The notes under the pieces are model-generated. The model worked only from the letters and a program-made list of their open reading frames with translations. It was not told the DNA's origin and did not search any database. From Arcanobacterium canis (lineage in GTDB: Bacteria > Actinomycetota > Actinomycetes > Actinomycetales > Actinomycetaceae), in contig NZ_CP121208.1 of the NCBI RefSeq assembly GCF_029625435.1, forward strand, positions 1,674,001 through 1,738,000: DNA of 64,000 bases. The letters are read 5' to 3'. The translations under genes and the position numbers were made by a program. Positions 44,452 to 53,621 of this stretch are shown here, in pieces; the stretch's first letter is position 1, and each line of letters opens with the position of its first letter.

Positions 44452-44477
44452 CCCCACTGACAGGCAGGTGAATCCTC

Positions 44478-47162
44478 ATGGCTGACTCATCGTTTGGTCT
44501 CAAGATCGGTCTGGAAGGTGAACGCGAGTTCAAGCGGGCCATTACCGACATCAACCGTGAGATGCGGGTGCTGGGCTCGGAGATGAAACTGGTGGCCTCT
44601 CAGTTCGACAGGAACGACAAGTCCACCCAGGCATTGGCTTCCCGCAACCAGGTGCTGACCAAAGAGATCGAGACCCAAAAGTCCAAGATCGAAACACTCA
44701 AGGCCGCGCTGGAGAACTCGGCCGCGTCGTTCGGGGAGAACGATTCGCGAACGAAGAACTGGCAGATCCAGCTCAACAACGCCGGAGCCGAGCTCAACGA
44801 ACTGGAAAAAGAGCTCAAGGCCAACAATGATGCGCTCGGCGAGTTCGGTGACGAGGCCGACGGGGCAGGCGATGACGCGAAAGACGCCGCCAAGGACGCC
44901 GGGCGCTTGGAGGACGCGGTCGATGATCTCGGCGACGAGATGGACGACACCGGGGATAAGACCAGTGTATTCGGGGACGTGCTCAAAGCTAACCTGGCCG
45001 CCGAGGCGATCGTCGCTGGTGTCAAGGGCATCGGCAAGGCGATCGCGAGTATCGGCCGGGGTATGGCCGACGCGTTGAAAGACGGGGTGGAGTACAACGC
45101 CCGCATGGAGCAGTACACCACCAGCTTCACCACGATGCTCGGCGATCAGGCAAAAGCCCAACAGCTGGTCAACGACCTGAAAACCCAGGCCGCGAAGACC
45201 CCGTTCGGCATGGGCGATCTCGCAGGCAGCATGCAGACCCTACTGGCCTTCGGCATCAGCCTGAAGGATGCGAAGAAGCACCTGATGCATATCGGTGACA
45301 TCTCCCAAGGGGATGCGCAGAAGATGGAGTCACTGACGTTGGCGTTCGCCCAGATGTCCTCGACGGGCAAGCTGACCGGCCAAGACCTCAACCAGATGAT
45401 CAACGCCGGGTTCAACCCGCTGGAGGAGATCTCCCGCAAGACGGGTAAGTCCATCGGCGAGCTGAAAGACGAGATGGCCAAGGGCGCGATCAGCGCGGAC
45501 ATGGTCGCTGACGCGTTCGCTTCGGCAACGGAAGAAGGCGGCCGTTTCCATGGGGCGATGGAAGCCCAGTCGAAAACCTTCACCGGCCAGCTCTCTACCA
45601 TGCGCGACGGCATCGACAACCTCAAGGGCCTGCTCGCCCAAGGTTTGACTGACGCGCTGGCTGGCACGGTCATGCCGATGGTGGGCGGGTGGATCGATGA
45701 GCTCACGGCAGCCTTCGAACAGGGCGGAGCCCCGGCACTGATCGACAAGCTCGGTGAGGTTCTGCAAGAAGCACTCGCGTTTATCGCCGAGCAGCTGCCG
45801 ATGGTGGTCGAGACCGGCATGTCGATCCTGACCGCACTGCTGGAAGGCATCATCGAGGTGTTGCCGTCGGTTGCTGAGACAGCGGTGATGCTCATCGTCG
45901 CACTAGTGGAGGCGATCATCGAGGCTCTGCCGTCACTGTTGGAAGCAGCCCTGCAGATCATCACCACCTTGGTCACCGGTATCGGTGAGGCGCTCCCGGA
46001 GCTCATCCCGGCGGCCGTGGAGATGATTGTCGCCCTGGTCCAAGGGCTGGTCGATAGCCTGCCGATGATCCTTGAGGCCGCGTTGCAGCTCATCTTGGGG
46101 CTCGCCCAGGGCCTGCTGGAGGCGATCCCGGTGCTCATTGAGGCGCTGCCGCAGATCATCACCTCGATTGTGGAGTTCCTGGTTGGCGCGATCCCGCAGA
46201 TCATCGAGACCGGTATCGCGTTGTTGACCTCCCTGGTCGAAGCGCTCCCGGAGATCATCACCGCGATCGTGACGGTGCTGCCACAAATCATCACCGGCAT
46301 CATCACCACGCTGCTGTCGGCCCTGCCGCAGCTGATTGAGGCTGGCGTCAAGCTCCTCACCGCGCTGATTGGGGCGCTGCCGCAGATCATCACCACGATC
46401 GTGGCCGCGCTGCCGCAGATCATCGCAGCGATCGTCTCAGTGATCGGTGGGGCGATCCCGCAACTGGTCATGGCAGGTGTTGAGCTGCTGACCGCGTTGA
46501 TCACGAACCTGCCACAGATCATCTCGACCATCGTGGCGGCGATCCCGCAGATCATCACCGGGATCGTGGGCGCGGTCGGTCAAGGGGTCGGCCAGATGGC
46601 CTCTGCAGGCGCGGACCTGGTGCGGGGCTTGTGGAACGGCATCCAGTCGCTGGCAGGCTGGCTCTGGGACAAGGTCACAAGCTGGTGCTCCGACATTTGG
46701 GACGGCATCACCGGCTTCTTCGGCATCAACTCCCCATCAAAGGAAATGGCGTGGGTCGGTGACATGCTCACCCGAGGCCTGGCCGGAGGTATCGAAGACA
46801 CCGGAAGTCGCGCTATCGACGCAGCTCAAGATGTCGCCGCCGACACCCTTGCGGCCATGAGTGAGCTCACCAGCGGTATCGACGTGCCGATCACCGCCAG
46901 CCTGGACCCGGTCGATCTGACCCCAACCCGCCTGCAACCACCGCCTGCAACCACCACGAGCAGCGCTGTCGGCCAGGAGGCAGGGCGCGGGCTCGAGGTG
47001 GCGGGCATCGTCGACCAGACCGCCCGTGCACTGCTGGAGGCCATGGACATCAAGGTCGTGCTCAACGACGGCACGCTGGTGGGCAAACTCGCCCCCGGCA
47101 TCAACCGCCAGCTGGCCCGTATCAACTCCCACCACACGGTGCTCGCCACAGGAGGTGCCTGA
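44478..47162 (+). CDS. Tape measure protein
   Basis: 894 residues. N-terminal coiled coil (about 20-165), then a tape measure core (GLTDALAGTVMPMVGGWID region near 395), a long run of hydrophobic near-repeats from about 430 to 720 (units such as LPQIITTIV and ALPQII every 15-30 residues) and a C-terminal GINSPSKEMAWVGDM motif seen in such proteins. It sets tail length and enters the target membrane. Stop overlaps the Dit start (TGATG). Confidence 0.92.
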   Translation: MADSSFGLKIGLEGEREFKRAITDINREMRVLGSEMKLVASQFDRNDKSTQALASRNQVLTKEIETQKSKIETLKAALENSAASFGENDSRTKNWQIQLNNAGAELNELEKELKANNDALGEFGDEADGAGDDAKDAAKDAGRLEDAVDDLGDEMDDTGDKTSVFGDVLKANLAAEAIVAGVKGIGKAIASIGRGMADALKDGVEYNARMEQYTTSFTTMLGDQAKAQQLVNDLKTQAAKTPFGMGDLAGSMQTLLAFGISLKDAKKHLMHIGDISQGDAQKMESLTLAFAQMSSTGKLTGQDLNQMINAGFNPLEEISRKTGKSIGELKDEMAKGAISADMVADAFASATEEGGRFHGAMEAQSKTFTGQLSTMRDGIDNLKGLLAQGLTDALAGTVMPMVGGWIDELTAAFEQGGAPALIDKLGEVLQEALAFIAEQLPMVVETGMSILTALLEGIIEVLPSVAETAVMLIVALVEAIIEALPSLLEAALQIITTLVTGIGEALPELIPAAVEMIVALVQGLVDSLPMILEAALQLILGLAQGLLEAIPVLIEALPQIITSIVEFLVGAIPQIIETGIALLTSLVEALPEIITAIVTVLPQIITGIITTLLSALPQLIEAGVKLLTALIGALPQIITTIVAALPQIIAAIVSVIGGAIPQLVMAGVELLTALITNLPQIISTIVAAIPQIITGIVGAVGQGVGQMASAGADLVRGLWNGIQSLAGWLWDKVTSWCSDIWDGITGFFGINSPSKEMAWVGDMLTRGLAGGIEDTGSRAIDAAQDVAADTLAAMSELTSGIDVPITASLDPVDLTPTRLQPPPATTTSSAVGQEAGRGLEVAGIVDQTARALLEAMDIKVVLNDGTLVGKLAPGINRQLARINSHHTVLATGGA

Positions 47163-47848
47163 TGCACGGTTTCACCCTCGATACGACAGTGTCCTCAACG
47201 TCGCTGGGCCTGCGGCTCACAGGCCCGGTCGACCTACCGGTCGCCGAGCGGGTCACAGACGATATTGAGGTGGCGGGCAGGGCCGGGACGCTGACTCGCC
47301 TGGGCGGCTGGCACGACACGTCGATCACGTTGCCGCTGGCGATCACAGGCGGCCTGGCGGCCTACCACAAGGCCGCGCTGGCGCTGGGGCGGGCGGCAAC
47401 CATTCACCTGTCCACCCAGCCCGGGGCCTTCCACAAGATCAAACACGCCTCCATCAGCCCACTGCGCACGGACATGTCCTCGTGGGGATTCTTCGAGGCA
47501 CACCTGGTATGCGAGCCGTTTAGCTACCTCGACTCTGGGCTGACCGCCCACACGCTCACCTCCTCCGGGCAGATCACCAACCCGGGACTGGTTGATGCGG
47601 CACCGATCATCACGATCAAGGGCACCGGGACGCTAACGCTGACGATCAACGCAGCCACCTACCGCGTCCAGTCACCTGCAGGGCAGATCACCCTGGACTC
47701 GGCCCGGCTTGTCGCACACGTCGCGGGCCGGGTGCAAACCGACGCGGTCACCGGCACGTTCCCGATCCTTACCCCAGGGGTTAACCGGGTCACTTTGGGA
47801 AGCGGCATCTCCAAAGTCGAGATCACTGGGAACTGGCGAAACCCCTAA
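47162..47848 (+). CDS. Distal tail protein (Dit)
   Basis: 228 residues. Position and length, plus VAGRAGTLTRLGGWHDTSI and a C-terminal GVNRVTLGSGISKVEITGNWR, fit the siphovirus Dit/phage tail family that caps the tube and starts the baseplate. Coupled to the tape measure stop. Confidence 0.82.
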   Translation: MHGFTLDTTVSSTSLGLRLTGPVDLPVAERVTDDIEVAGRAGTLTRLGGWHDTSITLPLAITGGLAAYHKAALALGRAATIHLSTQPGAFHKIKHASISPLRTDMSSWGFFEAHLVCEPFSYLDSGLTAHTLTSSGQITNPGLVDAAPIITIKGTGTLTLTINAATYRVQSPAGQITLDSARLVAHVAGRVQTDAVTGTFPILTPGVNRVTLGSGISKVEITGNWRNP

Positions 47849-47933
47849 CCTGGCCCATTTCTTTGCCCCTCAGTGCGCCCGTAGCCGTGTGTCTTCGGCT
47901 GCGGGCAAAACGTCTGTGAAAGGAACCCCACCG

Positions 47934-50855
47934 ATGCTCACCGTGCATGCCCCGACTGCCACCACGTTCACCGCCACCGGCGAGGGCGTCCTCGACCCGG
48001 AACTCATCGACGCCCGGGTCATTGAGGAGCTCGGCGGAGCCTACCAACTCACCATTGTCTACCCGGCTGACGGGCCGCTGGCATCACAGCTTGCAGTCGA
48101 GGCGATCATCGCAGCCCCTGTGCCCGGCACCACCATCCGGCAAGGGTTTCGTATCCACGAGGTCACCACGAGCCTGGACGGGCTGCTGGAGGTCACGGCC
48201 TTCCATCTGTTCTACGACCTGGCAGGCAACTTCATCGCCGACACCTTCGTCGTCAACAAGACCCCCAAGGCGGCCCTCGACCAGCTCCTTGGTGCTGCCA
48301 CCACGAAGCACCGGTTCACCGCGACCAGCTCCGATACGACCACCAGGGCCTCTGCGCGTGTGGTGCGGATGAACCTGGCCGCCGCGATCATGAACCAGGG
48401 CTCGGACAACACGTTCGCCTCCCGGTGGGCCGGAGAGCTCACGCGCGATAACTGGCACATCCACCACGCCGCCACACGCGGCGCAGATCGTGGGGTCGTG
48501 ATCCGCGATCGCAAGAACCTCACCGGCTACACCGCCACTGTCGATCTGACGAACGTGGTCACCCGGATCGTGCCGGTCGGGTTTGATGGGATCACCCTGC
48601 CCGAGCTCTACGTCGACTCGCCACGCGTCGATCACTACGCGATCCCGCATATCAAGGTGGTGCGCTACCCGGACATCAAAGCGATCGCCGACGCCGACAA
48701 CCCTCGCGAGGACGAAGTACCTCTGCCGCAGGCACACGCCCTTCTGCGTCAAGCCGCCAAGGCCGAGTACGCCACCAACCACATCGATACCCCTGCCGCG
48801 AGCTACACCGTCTCATTCGTCGACCTTGCCTCCACGAGCGAGTACGCCGACCTCGCTGAACTCGAGACCGTCCTGCTGGGAGACACGGTGACGGTGCAGC
48901 ACGCCGACCTGGGCGTGTCCCTGTCAGCGCGGGTTGTCGGCTACGAGTACGACCCGCTCCGACAGGCATATATTTCGGTGGAGTTGGGTTCGGTTGCAGG
49001 GAAGTTCACCTCGATCACCCGCACCATCACCACCGCGCAGACGGCCGCCGAGATGGCCGCTGATCTTGCTGGCGTGGCGCTGGCATCAGCGGACGGGAAA
49101 TCCACCAACCATTACGGTCCGAAACAGCCCGCAGCGGCCCGCCTGGGGGACACGTGGTTTAAGGACAATGGCGAGACGATTGAGATCTGGATCTACCAGG
49201 TCACCGACACCGGCGAGCCCGGCTGGGTTGCCCTTGCCACGGACCTCAACCATGCTCAGGTCAGCGCTGAGCTCGCTGAGGCCCGCGCTGAGGTGGCGGC
49301 CGCGAAAACCGCTGCTGCAGATGCCCAAGCCGCCGCTGCCGCTGTCGCTGCTCGCCTCACCGAAGCCGAAACCGAGATCAGTCAGGCACGCGAAGCAGCC
49401 AGCCAGGCCGAAACCACAGCACGACAGGCTGAGGCGGTAGCCGGAGAGGCTGGCGTGAAGGTTGCTGGGCTTGAGAGCTCAGTTTCCCAAGCGCAACACC
49501 GTGCCGATACGGCCTACGAGACGGCACGGCAGGTTCAAACCAGTAGTGAGGCCCGTTTCACTGAGCTGACGAATTCGGATAACAGCCTTGCTTCGTCACT
49601 TTCAATGATGGCCAGCGACCTGAACCTGCGCGTGCGCTCGGGCGAGATCATCTCCCAGATCAACATCTCACCCGAAACCATCTTGATTGACGGTAAATGC
49701 ATACACATCACCGGCCAAACCAGTATCGATAACGCCACGATCACCACCGCAATGATCGCTAATGCGGCGATTACTGACGCGAAGATCGCCAGCCTGTCGG
49801 CAGCCAAGATCACCACCGGCACACTCTCTGCTGCCCGGATCGCAGCCGGATCGATCACCAGTGACAAGCTCACGATCGCTGATGGGTTCATTAAGTCAGC
49901 GATGATCGCCAACGCCGCAATCACCGACGCAAAGATCGGCTCGTTGTCGGCCTCGAAGATCACCACCGGCACCCTGTCCGCTGCGCGGATCGCGGCCGGA
50001 TCGATCACCAGTGACAAGCTCACCATCGCTAACGGCTTCATCAAAACCGCGATGATCGCGAACGCGGCAATCACGAACGCGAAAATCGCCAACCTTGACG
50101 CAGGCAAAATCACCACCGGCACGCTGGGTGCTGGCCGGATCGGGGCGCGTAGTATTACTGCCGATAAGCTTGCCACCAACGCAATCCAAGTAGGTTTGGC
50201 TGGATGGAACCAGTCCATCCGTATCAGCCCCACCCAGATCTCGTGGTACAACGGATCCACACTCGAAGGCAGCATCACCTCATCAGGGATGAGTTTCTAC
50301 TATGGTGCCCGGTTCATTGGCAGAACAGGCCAGCAATACAAAAGTGGTAACACGTCTGTGCGGGGAATCTCGAACTCTCTCGATGTTCAAGGTGATTACA
50401 TCACCTGGTCGTATATGAAGTCATCGGCCGATGATTCCTACACGACGATGCTGACGTTGGATCCGCGTGGAAAGTTTTACGGCACCACCGGTATTCATCT
50501 GGGTGCAGATCTTCGTACCCATGGGCATGATTTCTACACGGCAGGAAACCGCTCGATCGTTCTCCAAGACTGCACCCTAACGGGGAAGGGCACTTTTCCT
50601 GGCTGGTCAAGTAGCAACAACTTATCCAAAGTTGTCTTCCACACCTACGACTTGATGGTGGTCACCAACGGATCGTTTTACAACATGTCTCGCCTGTTTG
50701 ACAGGGTTGGTGACCTGATGAGCCGCGTCAACTCCTTGATCCGTTCGTTGAATCAAGGCTGGGTCAAAAACATTAGTGATGCCGGTGGTGGGCGAATTAC
50801 CTGGAACTATTTTTCCAACACCGGCCTGCAACCCATGTCCACCAACCTTTCCTAA
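47934..50855 (+). CDS. Tail-associated protein with endopeptidase-like N-terminus and repeats
   Basis: 973 residues from the ATG at 47934 (GAAAGGA upstream). The N-terminal ~350 residues resemble phage tail endopeptidase/gp58-like Tal proteins; a helical Ala-rich stalk follows (about 440-560), then three exact-length 50-residue repeats (units such as MIANAAITDAKI and ITTGTLSAARIAAGSI) at about 607-756, and a C-terminal receptor-binding-like region. Likely the tail tip that recognises and drills the cell wall. Confidence 0.82.
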   Translation: MLTVHAPTATTFTATGEGVLDPELIDARVIEELGGAYQLTIVYPADGPLASQLAVEAIIAAPVPGTTIRQGFRIHEVTTSLDGLLEVTAFHLFYDLAGNFIADTFVVNKTPKAALDQLLGAATTKHRFTATSSDTTTRASARVVRMNLAAAIMNQGSDNTFASRWAGELTRDNWHIHHAATRGADRGVVIRDRKNLTGYTATVDLTNVVTRIVPVGFDGITLPELYVDSPRVDHYAIPHIKVVRYPDIKAIADADNPREDEVPLPQAHALLRQAAKAEYATNHIDTPAASYTVSFVDLASTSEYADLAELETVLLGDTVTVQHADLGVSLSARVVGYEYDPLRQAYISVELGSVAGKFTSITRTITTAQTAAEMAADLAGVALASADGKSTNHYGPKQPAAARLGDTWFKDNGETIEIWIYQVTDTGEPGWVALATDLNHAQVSAELAEARAEVAAAKTAAADAQAAAAAVAARLTEAETEISQAREAASQAETTARQAEAVAGEAGVKVAGLESSVSQAQHRADTAYETARQVQTSSEARFTELTNSDNSLASSLSMMASDLNLRVRSGEIISQINISPETILIDGKCIHITGQTSIDNATITTAMIANAAITDAKIASLSAAKITTGTLSAARIAAGSITSDKLTIADGFIKSAMIANAAITDAKIGSLSASKITTGTLSAARIAAGSITSDKLTIANGFIKTAMIANAAITNAKIANLDAGKITTGTLGAGRIGARSITADKLATNAIQVGLAGWNQSIRISPTQISWYNGSTLEGSITSSGMSFYYGARFIGRTGQQYKSGNTSVRGISNSLDVQGDYITWSYMKSSADDSYTTMLTLDPRGKFYGTTGIHLGADLRTHGHDFYTAGNRSIVLQDCTLTGKGTFPGWSSSNNLSKVVFHTYDLMVVTNGSFYNMSRLFDRVGDLMSRVNSLIRSLNQGWVKNISDAGGGRITWNYFSNTGLQPMSTNLS
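49752..50201 (+). repeat. Three tandem 150-bp repeats in the tail gene
   Basis: Units starting at 49752, 49902 and 50052, each beginning ATGATCGC and coding for MIANAAIT. The first two are most alike; the third has diverged. Period exactly 150 bp, so copy-number change would keep the frame. Confidence 0.8.
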
Positions 50856-50880
50856 ACCCTAATTTATGAAAGGAGACCCG

Positions 50881-51321
50881 ATGCGGTTTCTTCTCCCACC
50901 GATCTATCTCAAGCCCGCAATCGAGCTACTTCAAGCGATGCCGCTTGCTGGATCAGCGTCTAGGGCTCGCACGAAACTCATCCACCTTCTCCAGGGCGCC
51001 TATGCCAGCTTCGCTGAAGATGAATACGCTCTCGTTACCCAATACGCCACCACCAGTGACGACGGCACACCAGTGTTTGATAGTGATGGCACGTTCACTC
51101 TCAAAGATCCCCAGATGGCCAAAGAGTTTCACGACCAACATCAAGCCTTGTTTAATCGGCGTATCGAAGTAGCAGGCCCGACCTATGAACAGCACGCCAG
51201 TGACATACAAGCCTTCCTTGATGCCTCACCAATGGAACTTACCGGCATACAAGCTGAGGCCTATAACGTCGTCTACGACGCCATCATCGAAACCCTCGAT
51301 GAGGATAAGGACAGGCAATGA
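50881..51321 (+). CDS. DUF1617 phage protein
   Basis: 146 residues from the ATG at 50881 (GAAAGGAG upstream). FAEDEYALVTQYATTSDDGT and a C-terminal helical EAYNVVYDAIIETLDED fit DUF1617, found after the tail tip in siphophages. Function unknown. Confidence 0.7.
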   Translation: MRFLLPPIYLKPAIELLQAMPLAGSASRARTKLIHLLQGAYASFAEDEYALVTQYATTSDDGTPVFDSDGTFTLKDPQMAKEFHDQHQALFNRRIEVAGPTYEQHASDIQAFLDASPMELTGIQAEAYNVVYDAIIETLDEDKDRQ

Positions 51322-51482
51322 GCCAGCACATGATTGAGATTCTCCCTGTTGGCACACATACCGCTGATACTACCGGGCCGCCACCCCCACCACAGGAGAC
51401 TGCGATAGTGGTTGAGCCCATCGAAGCGCACCTGGATTTAACAGTCCCGATCCTCGATATTCTCACCAGCCCCGACCTCTAA
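51318..51482 (+). CDS. Very small phage protein
   Basis: 54 residues, start overlapping the DUF1617 stop (ATGA). Begins MSQHMIEILPVGTH, with a run of five prolines at about 21-25. Probably translated because of the coupling; function unknown. Confidence 0.55.
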   Translation: MSQHMIEILPVGTHTADTTGPPPPPQETAIVVEPIEAHLDLTVPILDILTSPDL

Positions 51483-51489
51483 CCCTGTT

Positions 51490-51522
51490 ACCCGCGCCAA
51501 GGATGGTGCGGGTTTTCTTTTG
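51490..51522 (+). terminator. Intrinsic terminator before the holin
   Basis: ACCCGCGCC-AAGGAT-GGTGCGGGT followed by TTTCTTTTG. Confidence 0.7.
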
Positions 51523-51553
51523 TCAACTATCTTCGTAAGAAAGGGACACTGTT

Positions 51554-52009
51554 ATGCCTGTGAAAGCCCTATGGGTTGTCACCCAAACCAGTATCGCCAC
51601 ACTCGCGGCGGGAATCGCTGCGTTTCTCGGAGGCCTCGACGGCCTCATCTATGCGCTTATTGCCTTCGTTGTCGCCGATTACATCACCGGAGTGCTTGCC
51701 GCGATCTCGGAGCGGCGCGTCTCTAGCGCGATTGGGTTTAAAGGAATCAGCCGTAAGGTCGTGCTCTTTGCTCTCATTGGTCTTGCTCATCTCCTTGACG
51801 TTCACGTTATCGGCACGCCCGGTGTATTACGCACTGCCACCATCGTCTTCTACCTGTCCAACGAAGGCATCTCCCTTGTGGAAAACGCCACCCGGCTTGG
51901 ACTACCCGTACCTCAGCAAATCCGTGACGCTCTCGAGCTGATCGCTAACCGTCGTGAGCAACGACCACCACTAACCGACCCTGCACAATTGAAGGAGAAC
52001 AACAAATGA
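51554..52009 (+). CDS. Phage holin (Phage_holin_4 family)
   Basis: 151 residues. Two to three transmembrane segments (IAAFLGGLDGLIYALIAFVV; FALIGLAHLL; later ATIVFYL) and the family motif YITGVLAAISERRVSSAIGFKG. Opens the membrane for the endolysin, whose gene overlaps its stop. Confidence 0.9.
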   Translation: MPVKALWVVTQTSIATLAAGIAAFLGGLDGLIYALIAFVVADYITGVLAAISERRVSSAIGFKGISRKVVLFALIGLAHLLDVHVIGTPGVLRTATIVFYLSNEGISLVENATRLGLPVPQQIRDALELIANRREQRPPLTDPAQLKENNK

Positions 52010-52833
52010 AAAATTGGAACACTCTTGACGCTGACGAGAACCAGATCCTTGCTACACATTTCACGCCCGGCCGGTCAGGACGGCGCATCGACAAGATCAT
52101 CATCCACCACAACGCTGGCAACCTCACCATCGCTGGCTGCTATCAGGTGTGGCAGACCCGGCCTGCTTCCGCTCACTATCAAGTCGATAGCAATGGGCGC
52201 ATCGGACAGCTCGTGTGGGACCGGAACACCGCCTGGCATGCAGGGAACTGGGAAGCCAACACCACCAGTATTGGTATCGAGCACGCCGATATCTCCTCTA
52301 ACCCGTGGGCTGTATCCGAAGCCTGCCTCAACAACGGCGCACACCTCGTGGCCGCGATCTGCAAGTTCTACGGTCTTGGCCGCCCGGCGTGGGGGAAGAA
52401 CGTGTTCGGACACAAGGACTTCTCTGCGACCGCCTGCCCGGCATCTCTCGCTGGCTCCCAGCATGCCGCCTACATGGCAAAAGCACAGTCTTGGTATGAC
52501 CAGATGACCGGTAGCGCACCAGCACCTGCTCCTGCAGCGCCGAACATCGATGCCCTCGCCGATGCAGTGATTCGTGGCGAGTACGGCAACGGGGATGAGC
52601 GCAAGCGTCGCCTCGGAGCGAACTATGCGGCTGTTCAGGCTCGCGTGAATGAGAAGCTTTCCGGCAACGCGCCCACGCCAACACCCGCACCAGCACCAGC
52701 CACACCGAACATCGATGCGCTGGCTGACGCCGTGATCCGTGGCGAGTACGGCAATGGTGAGGAACGTAAACGACGTCTCGGAAACCTCTACAGCGCGGTG
52801 CAAGCGCGAGTGAACGCCAAGCTCGGCTACTAG
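52006..52833 (+). CDS. Endolysin: N-acetylmuramoyl-L-alanine amidase with two CW_7 repeats
   Basis: 275 residues. Amidase_2/PGRP domain (IIIHHNAGN with the first zinc His, IGIEHAD, FGHKDFSATACP) followed by two Cpl-7-type cell-wall repeats near 185-225 and 235-275 (LADAVIRGEYGNG then ERKRRLG, twice). It cleaves the peptide from the glycan; CW_7 binds muramyl dipeptide. Proline-rich linkers separate the parts. Confidence 0.93.
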   Translation: MKNWNTLDADENQILATHFTPGRSGRRIDKIIIHHNAGNLTIAGCYQVWQTRPASAHYQVDSNGRIGQLVWDRNTAWHAGNWEANTTSIGIEHADISSNPWAVSEACLNNGAHLVAAICKFYGLGRPAWGKNVFGHKDFSATACPASLAGSQHAAYMAKAQSWYDQMTGSAPAPAPAAPNIDALADAVIRGEYGNGDERKRRLGANYAAVQARVNEKLSGNAPTPTPAPAPATPNIDALADAVIRGEYGNGEERKRRLGNLYSAVQARVNAKLGY

Positions 52834-52858
52834 CCACACGCGCTTCTGCGGCGTATTG

Positions 52859-52920
52859 AAGCCCCGTCATCACTGTGACTTCCCAATCCTCGGGGAGCCG
52901 GTGGTGGCGGGGCTTTTCGT
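52859..52920 (+). terminator. Intrinsic terminator after the endolysin
   Basis: AAGCCCCG...CGGGGCTTTT with GATGAC/GTGGTG-like pairing inside; separates the lysis genes from the recombinase block. Confidence 0.7.
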
Positions 52921-52933
52921 CATTTTACGGGTG

Positions 52934-52985
52934 GATTTAACACATACGGGTTTGTCGGCAGTGGGGTGAAGGGAGTGACCCCACT
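52934..52985 (+). promoter_or_regulatory. 42-nt repeated element, copy 3
   Basis: GATTTAACAC and GTCGGCAGTGGGGTGA as in copies 1 and 2. AGTGGGGT pairs perfectly with ACCCCACT, putting GAAGGGAG in the loop; the GTG start of the next gene follows at once. Confidence 0.6.
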
Positions 52986-53369
52986 GTGAAGAACATTGAA
53001 GAAGAACGTATCCGTAACCTGCGCACAGCAGGCTGGGGATATAAAGCGATTGCCGAGTTTTGCGCCTTGACCCGTGACCAGGTCCGTTCATACTGCACCA
53101 GCCGAAATCTCGAGGCCGGTTCAGTGGTGGCCCAGCGGGTGTGCCGCTGGTGTGCCAGCCCTATTCGGGGAGGTGCTCGTGCTCGGTTTTGCTCGCCCGC
53201 CTGCAGGCATAAAGCTTGGCGGGAACGGCAGAAAACCGAGCCCGTGCGCAAGCAGACCTGTGCACACTGCGGGCATCGCTTCGTGATCGTGGACAAGCCA
53301 GGTCAAAAGTATTGCTGTCACGCCTGTTATGTGCGTGCTCGCTTTGGCACCCGAGGTGGGCGCTCATGA
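52986..53369 (+). CDS. HTH and zinc-ribbon protein of the integration module
   Basis: 127 residues, GTG start directly behind the third repeated element. N-terminal HTH (GWGYKAIAEFCALTRDQVRSY) followed by three CxxC-type zinc ribbons (CRWCASPI, CSPACRHK, CAHCGH). Such proteins stand before serine recombinase clusters in integrative elements and probably regulate them. Confidence 0.75.
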   Translation: MKNIEEERIRNLRTAGWGYKAIAEFCALTRDQVRSYCTSRNLEAGSVVAQRVCRWCASPIRGGARARFCSPACRHKAWRERQKTEPVRKQTCAHCGHRFVIVDKPGQKYCCHACYVRARFGTRGGRS

Positions 53370-53575
53370 ACACACTCGTCGCTCCTGTTGATCAACTGGC
53401 CCAGCCTGACGTGTTCGCCCGAGAACTCGCCTTCATTACTGACGCTCACACGTTGAGCATGCTGGCAGGTCGAGGAGTGCTAACCCCCGCAGAGTATCGG
53501 CGTGTCTATCGGTTGTTGTTCCAGGCGTGGACGCCGATCTATCAGTCACAGATTGTGGGCGAAACGACTGGATAA
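53366..53575 (+). CDS. Small SHOCT-like protein of the integration module
   Basis: 69 residues, overlapping the previous stop (ATGA). Ends like a SHOCT unit (MLAGRGVLTPAEYRRVYRLLFQ). Regularly found just ahead of large serine recombinases. Its last codons run into the third promoter-like element. Confidence 0.65.
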   Translation: MNTLVAPVDQLAQPDVFARELAFITDAHTLSMLAGRGVLTPAEYRRVYRLLFQAWTPIYQSQIVGETTG

Positions 53576-53606
53576 ACACCGCCTTTAGAGCGTGTATAGA
53601 CCTAAC
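53566..53606 (+). promoter_or_regulatory. Promoter-like element, copy 3 (divergent)
   Basis: GACTGGATAAAC and, 21 bases on, TAGAGCGTGTATAGAC, overlapping the stop of the SHOCT-like gene and preceding the recombinases by about 20 bases. Confidence 0.4.
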
Positions 53607-53621
53607 ACGAAAGGAGAAAAC

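Noticed and set aside
46000-46560. Repeats in the tape measure gene as a CRISPR-like array
   Set aside because: Irregular spacing and amino-acid level repetition of hydrophobic units, not conserved DNA repeats with spacers.
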